Below are positions 15,667 through 22,868 of a stretch of 24,434 nt of DNA, one piece after another; the first letter of the stretch is position 1; each line of letters opens with the position of its first letter. The stretch is from Gardnerella vaginalis (GTDB taxonomy: Bacteria; Actinomycetota; Actinomycetes; Actinomycetales; Bifidobacteriaceae). The stretch lies in NCBI GenBank assembly GCA_946997215.1, contig CAMPUL010000022.1, forward strand, positions 1 through 24,434. Direction: 5' to 3'. Below the pieces are notes generated by a model. The model did not search any database and had not been told where the DNA came from. It saw only the letters and a program-made list of their open reading frames with translations. Made by a program: the position numbers and the translations under genes.

Positions 15667-16547
15667 CGACTTTTTAACAACGATTTTTTGCAAAAACCAG
15701 GATAAATCTCATGAATCTTCAAAAAGATGCTTTCGCTAAGCTTTACAACTAAAAAGAAGCAGCCAGCGCAAATCGCGATAGTTCCACCAGCAGAAAGTCT
15801 TAAAATCACTGCTAAGGCAAGTCCTAAAAGCGCTATAAAAATAGAAGACAATACGCACGCAAACACAAATTTATTAATGGAACGCATTCTGCTCTTAAGT
15901 GCTGCTGCAGGAGCTGCGATTAAAGATACCGAAACAACAGTTCCAACAGCTGGAATAATCACCGAAACCGTAATAATTATTAGCGCAAGAACAATTCCTT
16001 GCATTAATCCACTTCTGCCTCCTAAAGCTCGGTAATTAGTAGAGTCAAAAGAGCAGTGAATCAAATTGGCACTATTAAAACTCCACAATCCTAATGCAAG
16101 AGCGAATGCAATAATCGCAAAAATCACGTCTGCAGGAGTGCAATTAAGCAATGACCCTGTTAAAAATCCTTCAATTCGCAATGGAAGAGGAGCAAACCAC
16201 TTGTTCAAAAAGTAGCCGCTAGCAAAACCAACAGTAAGAGTTATTCCAGCAGAAGCTTGAGAAGATATGCCCTTTAATTTAGAAAGCACATGCATCATAA
16301 AAGACAAAACAATACAAGCCAAAGCAGCGCCAATAAAAAGACCAATAGATAAAACGTTTTGATCAATCGTATAAACAGATGTAACTACAACTCCGATTAC
16401 AGCTCCTGGGAAAGCAGCGTGAGTTATAGACTCGGTGAAGAAAATACGCTGATTAAGCAAAGCCAAGGATCCAACAAAACCGCATAATGCTCCAACAGCG
16501 ATTGCTTCTACAATCGGAAGAGCAATAATTTGCCAAATACTTACCAT
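15648..16547 (-). CDS. Metal ABC transporter permease 2 (ZnuB/TroD family)
   Basis: A 299-residue ABC-3 family integral membrane protein with about 8-9 predicted helices. It is recognisable from the N-terminal GALCGFVGSLALLNQR and FTESITHAAFPGAVIGV segments and the GTVVSVSLIAAPAAAL motif. It forms the membrane channel of a Zn/Mn-type importer together with the other permease. ATG 16545-16547 lies only 2 nt after the stop of permease 1 with a GGTGGAAAG site, indicating translational coupling. It is the last gene of the operon. The basic C-terminal tail (KKSLLKSRSVVLE) is presumably cytoplasmic. Confidence 0.93.
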   Translation of the reverse strand: MVSIWQIIALPIVEAIAVGALCGFVGSLALLNQRIFFTESITHAAFPGAVIGVVVTSVYTIDQNVLSIGLFIGAALACIVLSFMMHVLSKLKGISSQASAGITLTVGFASGYFLNKWFAPLPLRIEGFLTGSLLNCTPADVIFAIIAFALALGLWSFNSANLIHCSFDSTNYRALGGRSGLMQGIVLALIIITVSVIIPAVGTVVSVSLIAAPAAALKSRMRSINKFVFACVLSSIFIALLGLALAVILRLSAGGTIAICAGCFFLVVKLSESIFLKIHEIYPGFCKKSLLKSRSVVLE

Positions 16548-16549
16548 TA

Positions 16550-17482
16550 TTACTTTCCACCAGCCTCTATTGCGCTAGACTTTTTCTTTTTAGAAAACAC
16601 TAGCGCGTATGTAACTCTATATAAGAATCTTAAAATCAAAACGACTACGAACATTGCGCAAATACTTAGCGCAACTGCAGCTTGCGGAGAAACTGGATGA
16701 TCAAGCTCCAAGTTCATAGCGTACATGCCCAATAAAACGCCAGCAACACCAACAGAAACGCCAACCGCTGCCATTCGCCCAACGGTACGCGCAACCAATC
16801 TTGCGCTAGCTCCAGGAATCACAAGATATCCAATAACAAGAAGCACACCAACAGCCGAAGATGCAGAAACTACAACAGCTGCAATTGCAACGTTTAGAAC
16901 AATATCTACAACTAAAGTATTAACACCCATTAAAGGAGCACTAGCGCGGTCAAATGCAACAACAATCTGCTTCTTCCAAGTTAGAACAAGCAATGCGATT
17001 GCAAATAAACAAATAAACATTGCTTGAGTCATTCTATCGTCTGTAACATCTAGCAAACGTCCAAACATAAGCGCTTCTAGCTGGCCAGACATATCTCCTT
17101 TTTTAAGAGATATTACGATTCCAAGCGCAAAAAATGTTGTTAAAACTGTTGCAATTATTGACTCGTTGATTTTTTGAGACCTAGATGCCCACACAAGAGC
17201 TGCGACCAGAAAAATTGCACAAATCGAAGCTCCTGGAATAATTTGCCCAATTCCTCCATACAACGCTCCAACTACGATTCCAGGAAAAATCCCGTGAACC
17301 AAAGCCTCCGCATTAAACTCGGCGCATCTTAAGTTAACAAACACACCAACTATTCCGCTAGCAATCGCAAGAACAATCAGAAGACAGAAAGGCCTAAAAA
17401 TGTATGGAGCAGACGCAATAAAGTCAAATCCTGGTATAGGCTCGAGGATTTTGCGCAAAGACTCAACCAATTCAGCTAGCAT
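16550..17482 (-). CDS. Metal ABC transporter permease 1 (ZnuB/TroC family)
   Basis: A 310-residue ABC-3 family membrane protein with about 9 helices. It carries the family landmarks LRCAEFNAEALVHGIFPGIVVG and VGVLLVIGYLVIPGASARL. It is clearly diverged from the second permease, so the importer probably uses a heterodimer like TroCD or MntCD instead of a ZnuB homodimer. Its ATG 17480-17482 lies inside the 3' end of the ATPase gene (11-bp overlap), with AGGAG upstream. Its C-terminal end is strongly basic (KKKKSSAIEAGGK). Confidence 0.93.
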   Translation of the reverse strand: MLAELVESLRKILEPIPGFDFIASAPYIFRPFCLLIVLAIASGIVGVFVNLRCAEFNAEALVHGIFPGIVVGALYGGIGQIIPGASICAIFLVAALVWASRSQKINESIIATVLTTFFALGIVISLKKGDMSGQLEALMFGRLLDVTDDRMTQAMFICLFAIALLVLTWKKQIVVAFDRASAPLMGVNTLVVDIVLNVAIAAVVVSASSAVGVLLVIGYLVIPGASARLVARTVGRMAAVGVSVGVAGVLLGMYAMNLELDHPVSPQAAVALSICAMFVVVLILRFLYRVTYALVFSKKKKSSAIEAGGK

Positions 17483-18299
17483 TGGATTCGTCTCCTAAAG
17501 ACGCGCCAGAAATGCTTGAATCAGTTGATGCATTTAACGAATCATTTAACGAATCATCTTTGTTTGCTAATTGATTCAAAGTAAGACCCGCACTTGCAGC
17601 TGGCATACTTCCGCCATAAGCCAAAGATATGTTTTCTTTAGTCATGACTTTTCTAAGAGGCCCAAAAGCCACTTGACGACCAGCCAAAAGCAATGCTTTC
17701 TCGCAAATCGCGTCCGCGATTACAAGGTCGTGAGTAGACACAATAAACGAAATCCCATCTTCTTTAGCGGACTTCATAATATTGAGCAACTCTTTTCGAT
17801 TCGGCTCGTCTAATCCGTTAAAAGGCTCATCTAAAAGAATCAACGTAGGTCGCGCAACAATAGCGCGTGCAAGCAAAATGCGCTGGCGCTGACCTCCAGA
17901 AAGATCACCAAATCGCACATCTGCTCTATTTAGCAAACCAACATGATTAAGAGCGCTCTCAACAGCTTTTTTCTGGCTTTTTTTAAGCAAACCCAGGAAT
18001 CCAGTTTGCCTGCTTAAGCCCATTGCTACAACTTGACGAGCGGTGATTGGAAAAGTCAAATCCAAATCAACTTGTTGAGGAACGTAGCCTATAGAAACCG
18101 TTTTTGGCATTGTTAAGCTTCCATGACTCACTCGCACAATACCAATAATCGCCTGCAAAAACGTTGTTTTTCCAGAACCATTAGGCCCAATCAAAGCTAA
18201 AGCCTCTCCAGCTTCTACACTTCCGTTAAGACCAGTTACAACAGTTTTATAACCGTACGCTAAGTCGCAATCTTTCATTGCGAGAACGCTCTTATTCAC
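17472..18299 (-). CDS. Metal ABC transporter ATPase (ZnuC/MntB family)
   Basis: A 275-residue ATPase with Walker A GPNGSGKT (38-45), a Q-loop at 75-76, signature LSGGQ (133-137), Walker B LILLDE (153-158) and switch His190. It drives metal uptake through the two downstream permeases. The start is GTG 18297-18299; no strong ribosome binding site precedes it, which is unusual beside its neighbours. After residue 240 comes a low-complexity Ser/Asn/Asp tail, partly made by an exact 12-bp duplication at 17532-17555 encoding repeated NDSL-type residues. The tail overlaps the next gene's start. Confidence 0.94.
   Translation of the reverse strand: MNKSVLAMKDCDLAYGYKTVVTGLNGSVEAGEALALIGPNGSGKTTFLQAIIGIVRVSHGSLTMPKTVSIGYVPQQVDLDLTFPITARQVVAMGLSRQTGFLGLLKKSQKKAVESALNHVGLLNRADVRFGDLSGGQRQRILLARAIVARPTLILLDEPFNGLDEPNRKELLNIMKSAKEDGISFIVSTHDLVIADAICEKALLLAGRQVAFGPLRKVMTKENISLAYGGSMPAASAGLTLNQLANKDDSLNDSLNASTDSSISGASLGDESNAS
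17532..17555. repeat. 12-bp tandem duplication within ATPase gene
   Basis: ATTTAACGAATC occurs twice in tandem (17532-17543, 17544-17555). It is in frame and so lengthens the protein tail by four residues per copy. Confidence 0.75.
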
Positions 18300-18318
18300 T
18301 ATAAATTAGCTTTCTTTT

Positions 18319-18354
18319 AACTACTTTTGTAACTACTTTTGTAACTACTTTTGT
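18319..18354. repeat. Three exact 12-bp tandem repeats between lipoprotein and ATPase genes
   Basis: AACTACTTTTGT occurs three times exactly (18319-18330, 18331-18342, 18343-18354). A related AACTAC-TTTTTT lies at 18395-18406, at the end of the lipoprotein gene. On the minus strand transcript each junction can form small ACUAC/GUAGU stems. AGCTAC-GCGT-GTAGCT (18372-18387) is a further 6-bp inverted repeat. The repeats fill most of the 97-nt spacer before the weakly initiated ATPase gene. Confidence 0.8.
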
Positions 18355-18396
18355 AGTGATTTATGATTTTCAGCTACGCGTGTAGCTACCTATTAA

Positions 18397-19581
18397 CTAC
18401 TTTTTTAGCGCAGTTTTTACAGATTCTGGAAGGTCTGGAACTTTGCCATTCCAAGCCTTAACAAGAGTCTGAACATTGTGAACAATGGAACCAATATAAG
18501 TCTCGCCAGCAGAGCCAACAGGGCCAAGAGAATCGCCGTAAAGCGCATCGTCGCCAATAATCGCCTTTACGCCTGCAGCAGCAGCAACGGCCTTAATTGA
18601 CTTGGAATTGTTGGAGTTTTCGGCAAAGATTGCTACAGCACCAGACTTTTTAACAGCTTCCGCAGCTTCCTTAATATGGTCTGCGGTTGCATCCTGCTGA
18701 CTGTTAAAGTCGGAAAGCGCTGCGCCAATAAACTTAACATTGTAGTCGCGCGAGAAGTATCCGAATGCGTCGTGCGAAGTAAATAGAACGCGATGCTCCT
18801 GCGGCACACTGTTCAAAGCTTCCGTAGCCCAAGAATCCAAATCAGTAAGCGACTTAACAAACTTCTCAACATGCTCGTCGAAGATTGACTTGCTTTCTGG
18901 AAGAGCCTTTCCAAGGAAGTTACCAATATTCTTGACTTGGATCATAGTGTTCTTTGTGCTGGTCCAAATATGTGGATCATACTGGAATTCTGGCTCCTTC
19001 TCGCCTTCTTCTGGTGGGAATGGCCACTTTTCGGCATGAACCTTTTCAACACCGCGGTCAATCTTGTAAGGAAGATTCTTTTCTTTAGCGGCTTCCGCTT
19101 TGGAATCCTTGATTTCGTCTGCGGTAAGAATGCCTGAGGTTACTCCCATTGTGCCCTTAAATCCAGTAGCTTTTACAGCCTGATCTAAGAAGTGCTCAAG
19201 ATCGACTCCAGAAACAAGCATTAAATCTGCTTTAGAAAGCGCTTTGGATTGCGCTGGAGTCATCTCATGCTCGTGCGCAGACGCGTTTGGAGCGAGTAAG
19301 CATGTAAGGTTGATTGTTGACTTTGCTTTGTCTTGAGGCGCGCCAATCACAGACTTTTTGCCTTGAGAATCGGTTTTATTAAGGCTTAATCCAGATTTTG
19401 CATCTGCAGTGGACGCGATTTGAGTTACGTAATCGCAGATTTGCGTAGTTGTTGCAACTACGTTTACTTGATTTCCATTAGATTTTTGATTTGCTGTTTT
19501 AGCTGTAGACCCACATGCGCACAAGCCAACAGTTAGCAAAGCGGCGGTGGCTGCGGTGGCAAAAATTCGTGCAGTTTTCAC
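18397..19581 (-). CDS. Metal-binding lipoprotein of ABC importer (ZnuA/TroA family)
   Basis: A 394-residue solute-binding lipoprotein. The signal peptide (1-22) ends in lipobox LCAC, with lipidated Cys23 and two basic residues near the start. The cluster A-I fold supplies candidate ligands His103 (in SAHEHEMTP), His204 (in YDPHIWTS), a Glu in IFAENSN and the Asp pair in IIGDDAL. The charged loop before DPH is Glu/Pro-rich (about 184-200), where zinc-specific proteins often have a His-rich loop, so manganese or iron is as likely as zinc. An insertion at about 58-97 makes it longer than usual. The GTG start 19579-19581 has AAAGGA upstream. It is the first gene of the operon. Confidence 0.93.
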   Translation of the reverse strand: MKTARIFATAATAALLTVGLCACGSTAKTANQKSNGNQVNVVATTTQICDYVTQIASTADAKSGLSLNKTDSQGKKSVIGAPQDKAKSTINLTCLLAPNASAHEHEMTPAQSKALSKADLMLVSGVDLEHFLDQAVKATGFKGTMGVTSGILTADEIKDSKAEAAKEKNLPYKIDRGVEKVHAEKWPFPPEEGEKEPEFQYDPHIWTSTKNTMIQVKNIGNFLGKALPESKSIFDEHVEKFVKSLTDLDSWATEALNSVPQEHRVLFTSHDAFGYFSRDYNVKFIGAALSDFNSQQDATADHIKEAAEAVKKSGAVAIFAENSNNSKSIKAVAAAAGVKAIIGDDALYGDSLGPVGSAGETYIGSIVHNVQTLVKAWNGKVPDLPESVKTALKK

Positions 19582-19948
19582 TATTTTCCTTTCCGGAATC
19601 TATGAATTCACATTATTGAAATTCACATTATTCATTATTGCAATTTTTCTTGTTTTTCCTTAAGCACTTTAACTTGTGCTATCTTGTTTAATCTTGTAAT
19701 TAGGAAAGATTATCGTTAGCAATAACGTTTTAAGCATAGAGAAAATAAAAAGCTTGGTCAATAAAATCACAAAAAAATATCGGAATTTTTTACACAAACA
19801 GCGTGTCGCGATTTTTTTGTTTGATATAATTGCGATTTTTCTTGCGATTCGCCAATAAATGATGTATATAGAATGCAAAAACTGTAACTAATATCAAGCA
19901 ATAATCGAATACAAGCAACAATCGCATATATTCACTAGAATCGTAAAT
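19582..19948. promoter_or_regulatory. Divergent control region between metal importer and nnrD
   Basis: A 367-base AT-rich spacer. Near the lipoprotein gene, AATTCACATTATT occurs at 19605-19617 and 19620-19632, and the junctions create TGAATTCA (19603-19610) and TGAAATTCA (19617-19625), which could be metalloregulator half-sites. TTGCAA (19638-19643) may be a -35 box for the minus strand. CGTTA-GCAA-TAACG (19714-19727) is a further inverted repeat. TATAAT (19825-19830) is a candidate -10 for nnrD on the + strand. No gene is seen. Confidence 0.4.
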
Positions 19949-20959
19949 ATGGCTCCACTTCTAAACACAGTCAACATAGATGCAAAAGATGCTAGCAAAT
20001 GCTTAAAAAAGCCAAACGAATCGAGCAATAAGTACTCTAGAGGCGTTCTTGGATTAGTAACAGGATCAAACACATACCCAGGAGCGGCCGTTTTAAGCGC
20101 AAAATCTGCATCACGCAGCAACATTGGCATGGTTCGATACGCGGGGCCACTTAGAGCGCAAAATCTTGTTTTACAATCTGTTCCCGAAGCTGTTGTTTCG
20201 GATTGCTTGCAAGGAAAAGTCAACGCTATAACTGTTGGATCTGGAATCCCAGATTATGAGCATTGCAATGATGATTCAACAAAATCGCAACGAGACTATA
20301 TTTTAGACTTGCTTAAACCATATAGCGCGCATAGCGCATGTAGCGCACAAAATCAAGAAAACACAAACCTACCGCCCGTATGCGTAGACGCTGGAGCGCT
20401 TGATTTATTGCCTAGAAAAGTTTGTGAAAAAGTTGTTTTAACTCCTCATGCTTTAGAATTAAGCAAGCTATTAAAACGTTATAACCTTGATTTTAGTGCG
20501 GAAAATATTGCAAAAAATCCTGTAGAATTCGCTCAAAAAGCGGCTGATCTTACTGGAGCAACCGTTCTTCTTAAAGGCTCTACAACTGTTGTTGCATCTG
20601 CAACGAACTTGAACTTGCCAATATTTACTTGCAAATATGGACCATCTTGGCTTGCAACCGCAGGGTCTGGAGATGTTCTTGCTGGACTTTTAGGCGCGCT
20701 TCTTGCACAGAACAATTGTGAACTAAATCAAAATGCAAACTACGCATTAATCGCTGCTAGCGCGGCCGTAATCCATGGATTGGCTGCAAATTTGGCTGCA
20801 AGATCGTATGCAAAGTCGTATGAAAAATCGTATGAAAAAAGCGTTTACAATAATTGCGCAAATTACGAAAATTGCGAAAATATTGAGCATCCAATAGTCG
20901 CAAGCGGTATTATTGATGCATTGCCTTACACTCTTGGGTCTTTGATGAATCTTGATTAG
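19949..20959 (+). CDS. nnrD: ADP-dependent NAD(P)H-hydrate dehydratase
   Basis: A 336-residue ribokinase-like repair enzyme that converts the damaged S-form of NAD(P)HX back to NAD(P)H using ADP. Landmarks are GLVTGSNTYPGAAVLS (35-50), VCVDAGALDLL (144-154), VLTPHALELSKLL (163-175) and TAGSGDVLAG (237-246), with Asp242 as the probable catalytic base. The epimerase domain often fused to it is absent. Two low-complexity insertions look like recent DNA expansions: YSAHSACSAQ near 125-134, and a Ser-Tyr-Glu-Lys repeat at about 286-315. ATG 19949 lacks a good ribosome binding site. The HAD gene follows 13 nt later, so the two are probably co-transcribed. Confidence 0.9.
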   Translation: MAPLLNTVNIDAKDASKCLKKPNESSNKYSRGVLGLVTGSNTYPGAAVLSAKSASRSNIGMVRYAGPLRAQNLVLQSVPEAVVSDCLQGKVNAITVGSGIPDYEHCNDDSTKSQRDYILDLLKPYSAHSACSAQNQENTNLPPVCVDAGALDLLPRKVCEKVVLTPHALELSKLLKRYNLDFSAENIAKNPVEFAQKAADLTGATVLLKGSTTVVASATNLNLPIFTCKYGPSWLATAGSGDVLAGLLGALLAQNNCELNQNANYALIAASAAVIHGLAANLAARSYAKSYEKSYEKSVYNNCANYENCENIEHPIVASGIIDALPYTLGSLMNLD

Positions 20960-20972
20960 TGAAAGAAGAAAA

Positions 20973-21647
20973 ATGACAAGCGAAAATATCAACACAAATG
21001 AAAATGCAGAATCTGTTGAAATTCATGACGTAATGTTCGATTATTGCAAGGTTTTGCTCGAGTGGAATTGCAGGAATTGCTTGCAAAAACAGTTCCCATA
21101 TTTGGTAGACACGATTTGCCCTAATGGCACTTTTGGAAAAGACGATTTGGCTGGATTTTATGAGTTTGAAGATCGCATGGACGGCGGAGAGCTACTAAAA
21201 GACCTTTTGCCAGAATACGAGAGGCGATTTGGCAAGGAGCTTAGCAACGCTTTTCAATGGTATTGCGCACACTACGATCAAGTTCTTACGCGAATGATGC
21301 CTGGAATAGTAGATTTGTTGCACGATTTACGCAAAGCTGGGTACGGCGTTTGGGGATTGACTAACTGGTCTAGAGAGACTTTCCCACTCGCACTGCGTAA
21401 ATTCCCAGAACTAAACACGCTTTTGCAGGGCACGATTATTTCAGGCGTTGAGCATTTGCATAAGCCACAGCCCGAGATTTTTGAACTTGCTATGAGCAGA
21501 TTTGGGTTAGAGCCGCAAACAACTGTTTTCTTCGACGATAAGCCAGCAAATATTGATGGAGCGCATAACGTTGGAATGCATGGGTTTGTTTTTACTACTA
21601 CCGAACAAGCTCGCAAAGATTTGGAATCACTAGGCGTTAGATTATAG
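20973..21647 (+). CDS. HAD-superfamily hydrolase (YihX-like, subfamily IA)
   Basis: A 224-residue probable phosphatase. Motif I is VMFDYCKVLLEW with nucleophile Asp23; position +2 is Cys25, whereas most HAD phosphatases have Asp and YihX-like ones Gly. Motif II is GLTNWS, the motif III Lys lies in HLHKPQPEIF, and motif IV is VFFDDKPANIDGA. It resembles sugar-phosphate phosphatases of the YihX group, but the substrate is unknown. I chose ATG 20973 (AAAGAAG just upstream). An in-frame TTG at 20952 overlaps the nnrD stop. The final residues GVRL and the stop lie in the first unit of a degenerate repeat array that continues downstream. Confidence 0.85.
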   Translation: MTSENINTNENAESVEIHDVMFDYCKVLLEWNCRNCLQKQFPYLVDTICPNGTFGKDDLAGFYEFEDRMDGGELLKDLLPEYERRFGKELSNAFQWYCAHYDQVLTRMMPGIVDLLHDLRKAGYGVWGLTNWSRETFPLALRKFPELNTLLQGTIISGVEHLHKPQPEIFELAMSRFGLEPQTTVFFDDKPANIDGAHNVGMHGFVFTTTEQARKDLESLGVRL

Positions 21648-21799
21648 GCTTTAGATTATATGTGTTAGATTGCAGGCGTTAAGCCAAAGTCGCTAGATTA
21701 TAAGCGTTAGTCGCAAGTTTGCAGGCATTAAATTATTAGACCATAAGCGTTAGTCGCAAGATTATAGGCGTTAGTTTATAGTTGTAATAGTTGTAATAG
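21633..21799. repeat. Degenerate minisatellite overlapping end of HAD gene
   Basis: About eight decayed units of a GGCGTTAGATTATA consensus, at 21633, 21647, 21661, 21675, 21703, 21724, 21746 and 21767. Some are 14 nt and others 21-28 nt with an extra GTCGCAAG insert. The 21-nt forms at 21703-21723 and 21746-21766 differ at few positions. TTGTAATAG is then duplicated (21782-21799). The array fills the intergenic space up to the LysR gene and includes the HAD stop codon. Confidence 0.75.
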
Positions 21800-21836
21800 T
21801 CAAGTATAAATCCCAAAAATCGGAAGGCTCTTAATA

Positions 21837-22769
21837 ATGACGCTGCTGCAATTAAAGTACATTGTGAAAATCGTAGAGTGCGGATCTATGAACGAAGCTT
21901 CGCATGAACTCTTTGTTTCGCAGCCAGCGTTAAGTTCTTCTGTGAAAGAATTGGAGCGAGAGCTTGGCATTGAGATTTTTACTAGATCTTCTCAAGGAAT
22001 TGCTTTAACTGTTGATGGCGCTGAGTTTTTAACATACGCACGACAAGTTTTAGACCAGGCAGATTTGCTTGAAGAGCGATACAACAGCACTAAGCCTAGA
22101 AAACAGCTTTGCAGCGTTGCAACTCAGCACTACATGTTTGCTGTTGAGGCTTTTGTAGACATGATTCGCAGCATAGATTCTAACGAGTACGAGTTTTCAC
22201 TAAGGGAAACGCGTACAAAAAACATTATTAATCAAGTGACTTCAATGCGCGCAGATCTTGGTTTGCTTTATCTTTCTGATTACAATAAAGACGTTATTGG
22301 AAAGATGCTTCGAGAAAAGCATCTTGAGTTCCATCCACTTTTCCACGCTAATTTGCACGTTTTTATTTCTAGGAATAATCCGCTCGCAAATCGCAAGAAG
22401 CTTACTTTAGATGATTTACGACCATATCCATTTATTCAGTATGAGCAGGGAGAAGATGGCAGCTTCTTCTTTACAGAGGAAGCAGTTTGGCCTCAGCATC
22501 CACCTAAAAAGATTAATGTTACAGACCGCGCAACCATTTTGAACTTTATTATTGGTCTTAATGGTTTTACGATTTGCACTGGAATCGACAATGGCGACTT
22601 GAATAACGAGAAAATCGTGACCATTCCGCTGGATTGCGAAGAAACAATGCTTGTTGGGTGGATTAAGAATGAGCGCACGAATCTTTCTCCTGCAGCGCTT
22701 GCGTATCTTTCTCAACTCGAATCTGTGCTAACTAAACACGGGTATCAAGTAATAAGTAGAGCCAAGTAA
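21837..22769 (+). CDS. LysR-family transcriptional regulator
   Basis: A 310-residue regulator of standard LysR length. The winged helix-turn-helix spans about residues 1-60, with the recognition segment MNEASHELFVSQPALSSSVKELE (about 18-40) followed by the usual LGIEIFTRSSQGIALTVDG. The C-terminal two-lobed effector domain runs from about residue 90. ATG 21837 follows GGAAGG. It lies on the same strand after the HAD gene but is separated by the repeat array. No divergent partner gene is present, so its target and effector cannot be inferred. It is convergent with the surface-protein gene. Confidence 0.92.
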   Translation: MTLLQLKYIVKIVECGSMNEASHELFVSQPALSSSVKELERELGIEIFTRSSQGIALTVDGAEFLTYARQVLDQADLLEERYNSTKPRKQLCSVATQHYMFAVEAFVDMIRSIDSNEYEFSLRETRTKNIINQVTSMRADLGLLYLSDYNKDVIGKMLREKHLEFHPLFHANLHVFISRNNPLANRKKLTLDDLRPYPFIQYEQGEDGSFFFTEEAVWPQHPPKKINVTDRATILNFIIGLNGFTICTGIDNGDLNNEKIVTIPLDCEETMLVGWIKNERTNLSPAALAYLSQLESVLTKHGYQVISRAK

Positions 22770-22868
22770 ACAGCTACGTGCAGAGATACATGCAGAGATA
22801 CGCAATAGAGCTACGCTATAAAACTACGCACGCCAACCACGCAACCAAAAAGCCTACAATGAATACGC
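22770..22868. repeat. Short convergent intergenic region with small direct repeats
   Basis: TGCAGAGATAC is repeated at 22779-22789 and 22791-22801 (12-nt period), then fades into CTACGC-type degenerate units. No hairpin with a T-run is visible for either the LysR gene or the surface-protein gene. Confidence 0.5.

Noticed and set aside
21633..21799. CRISPR-like array
   Set aside because: The units are degenerate, 14-28 nt, directly adjoining without unique spacers, and no cas genes are present.
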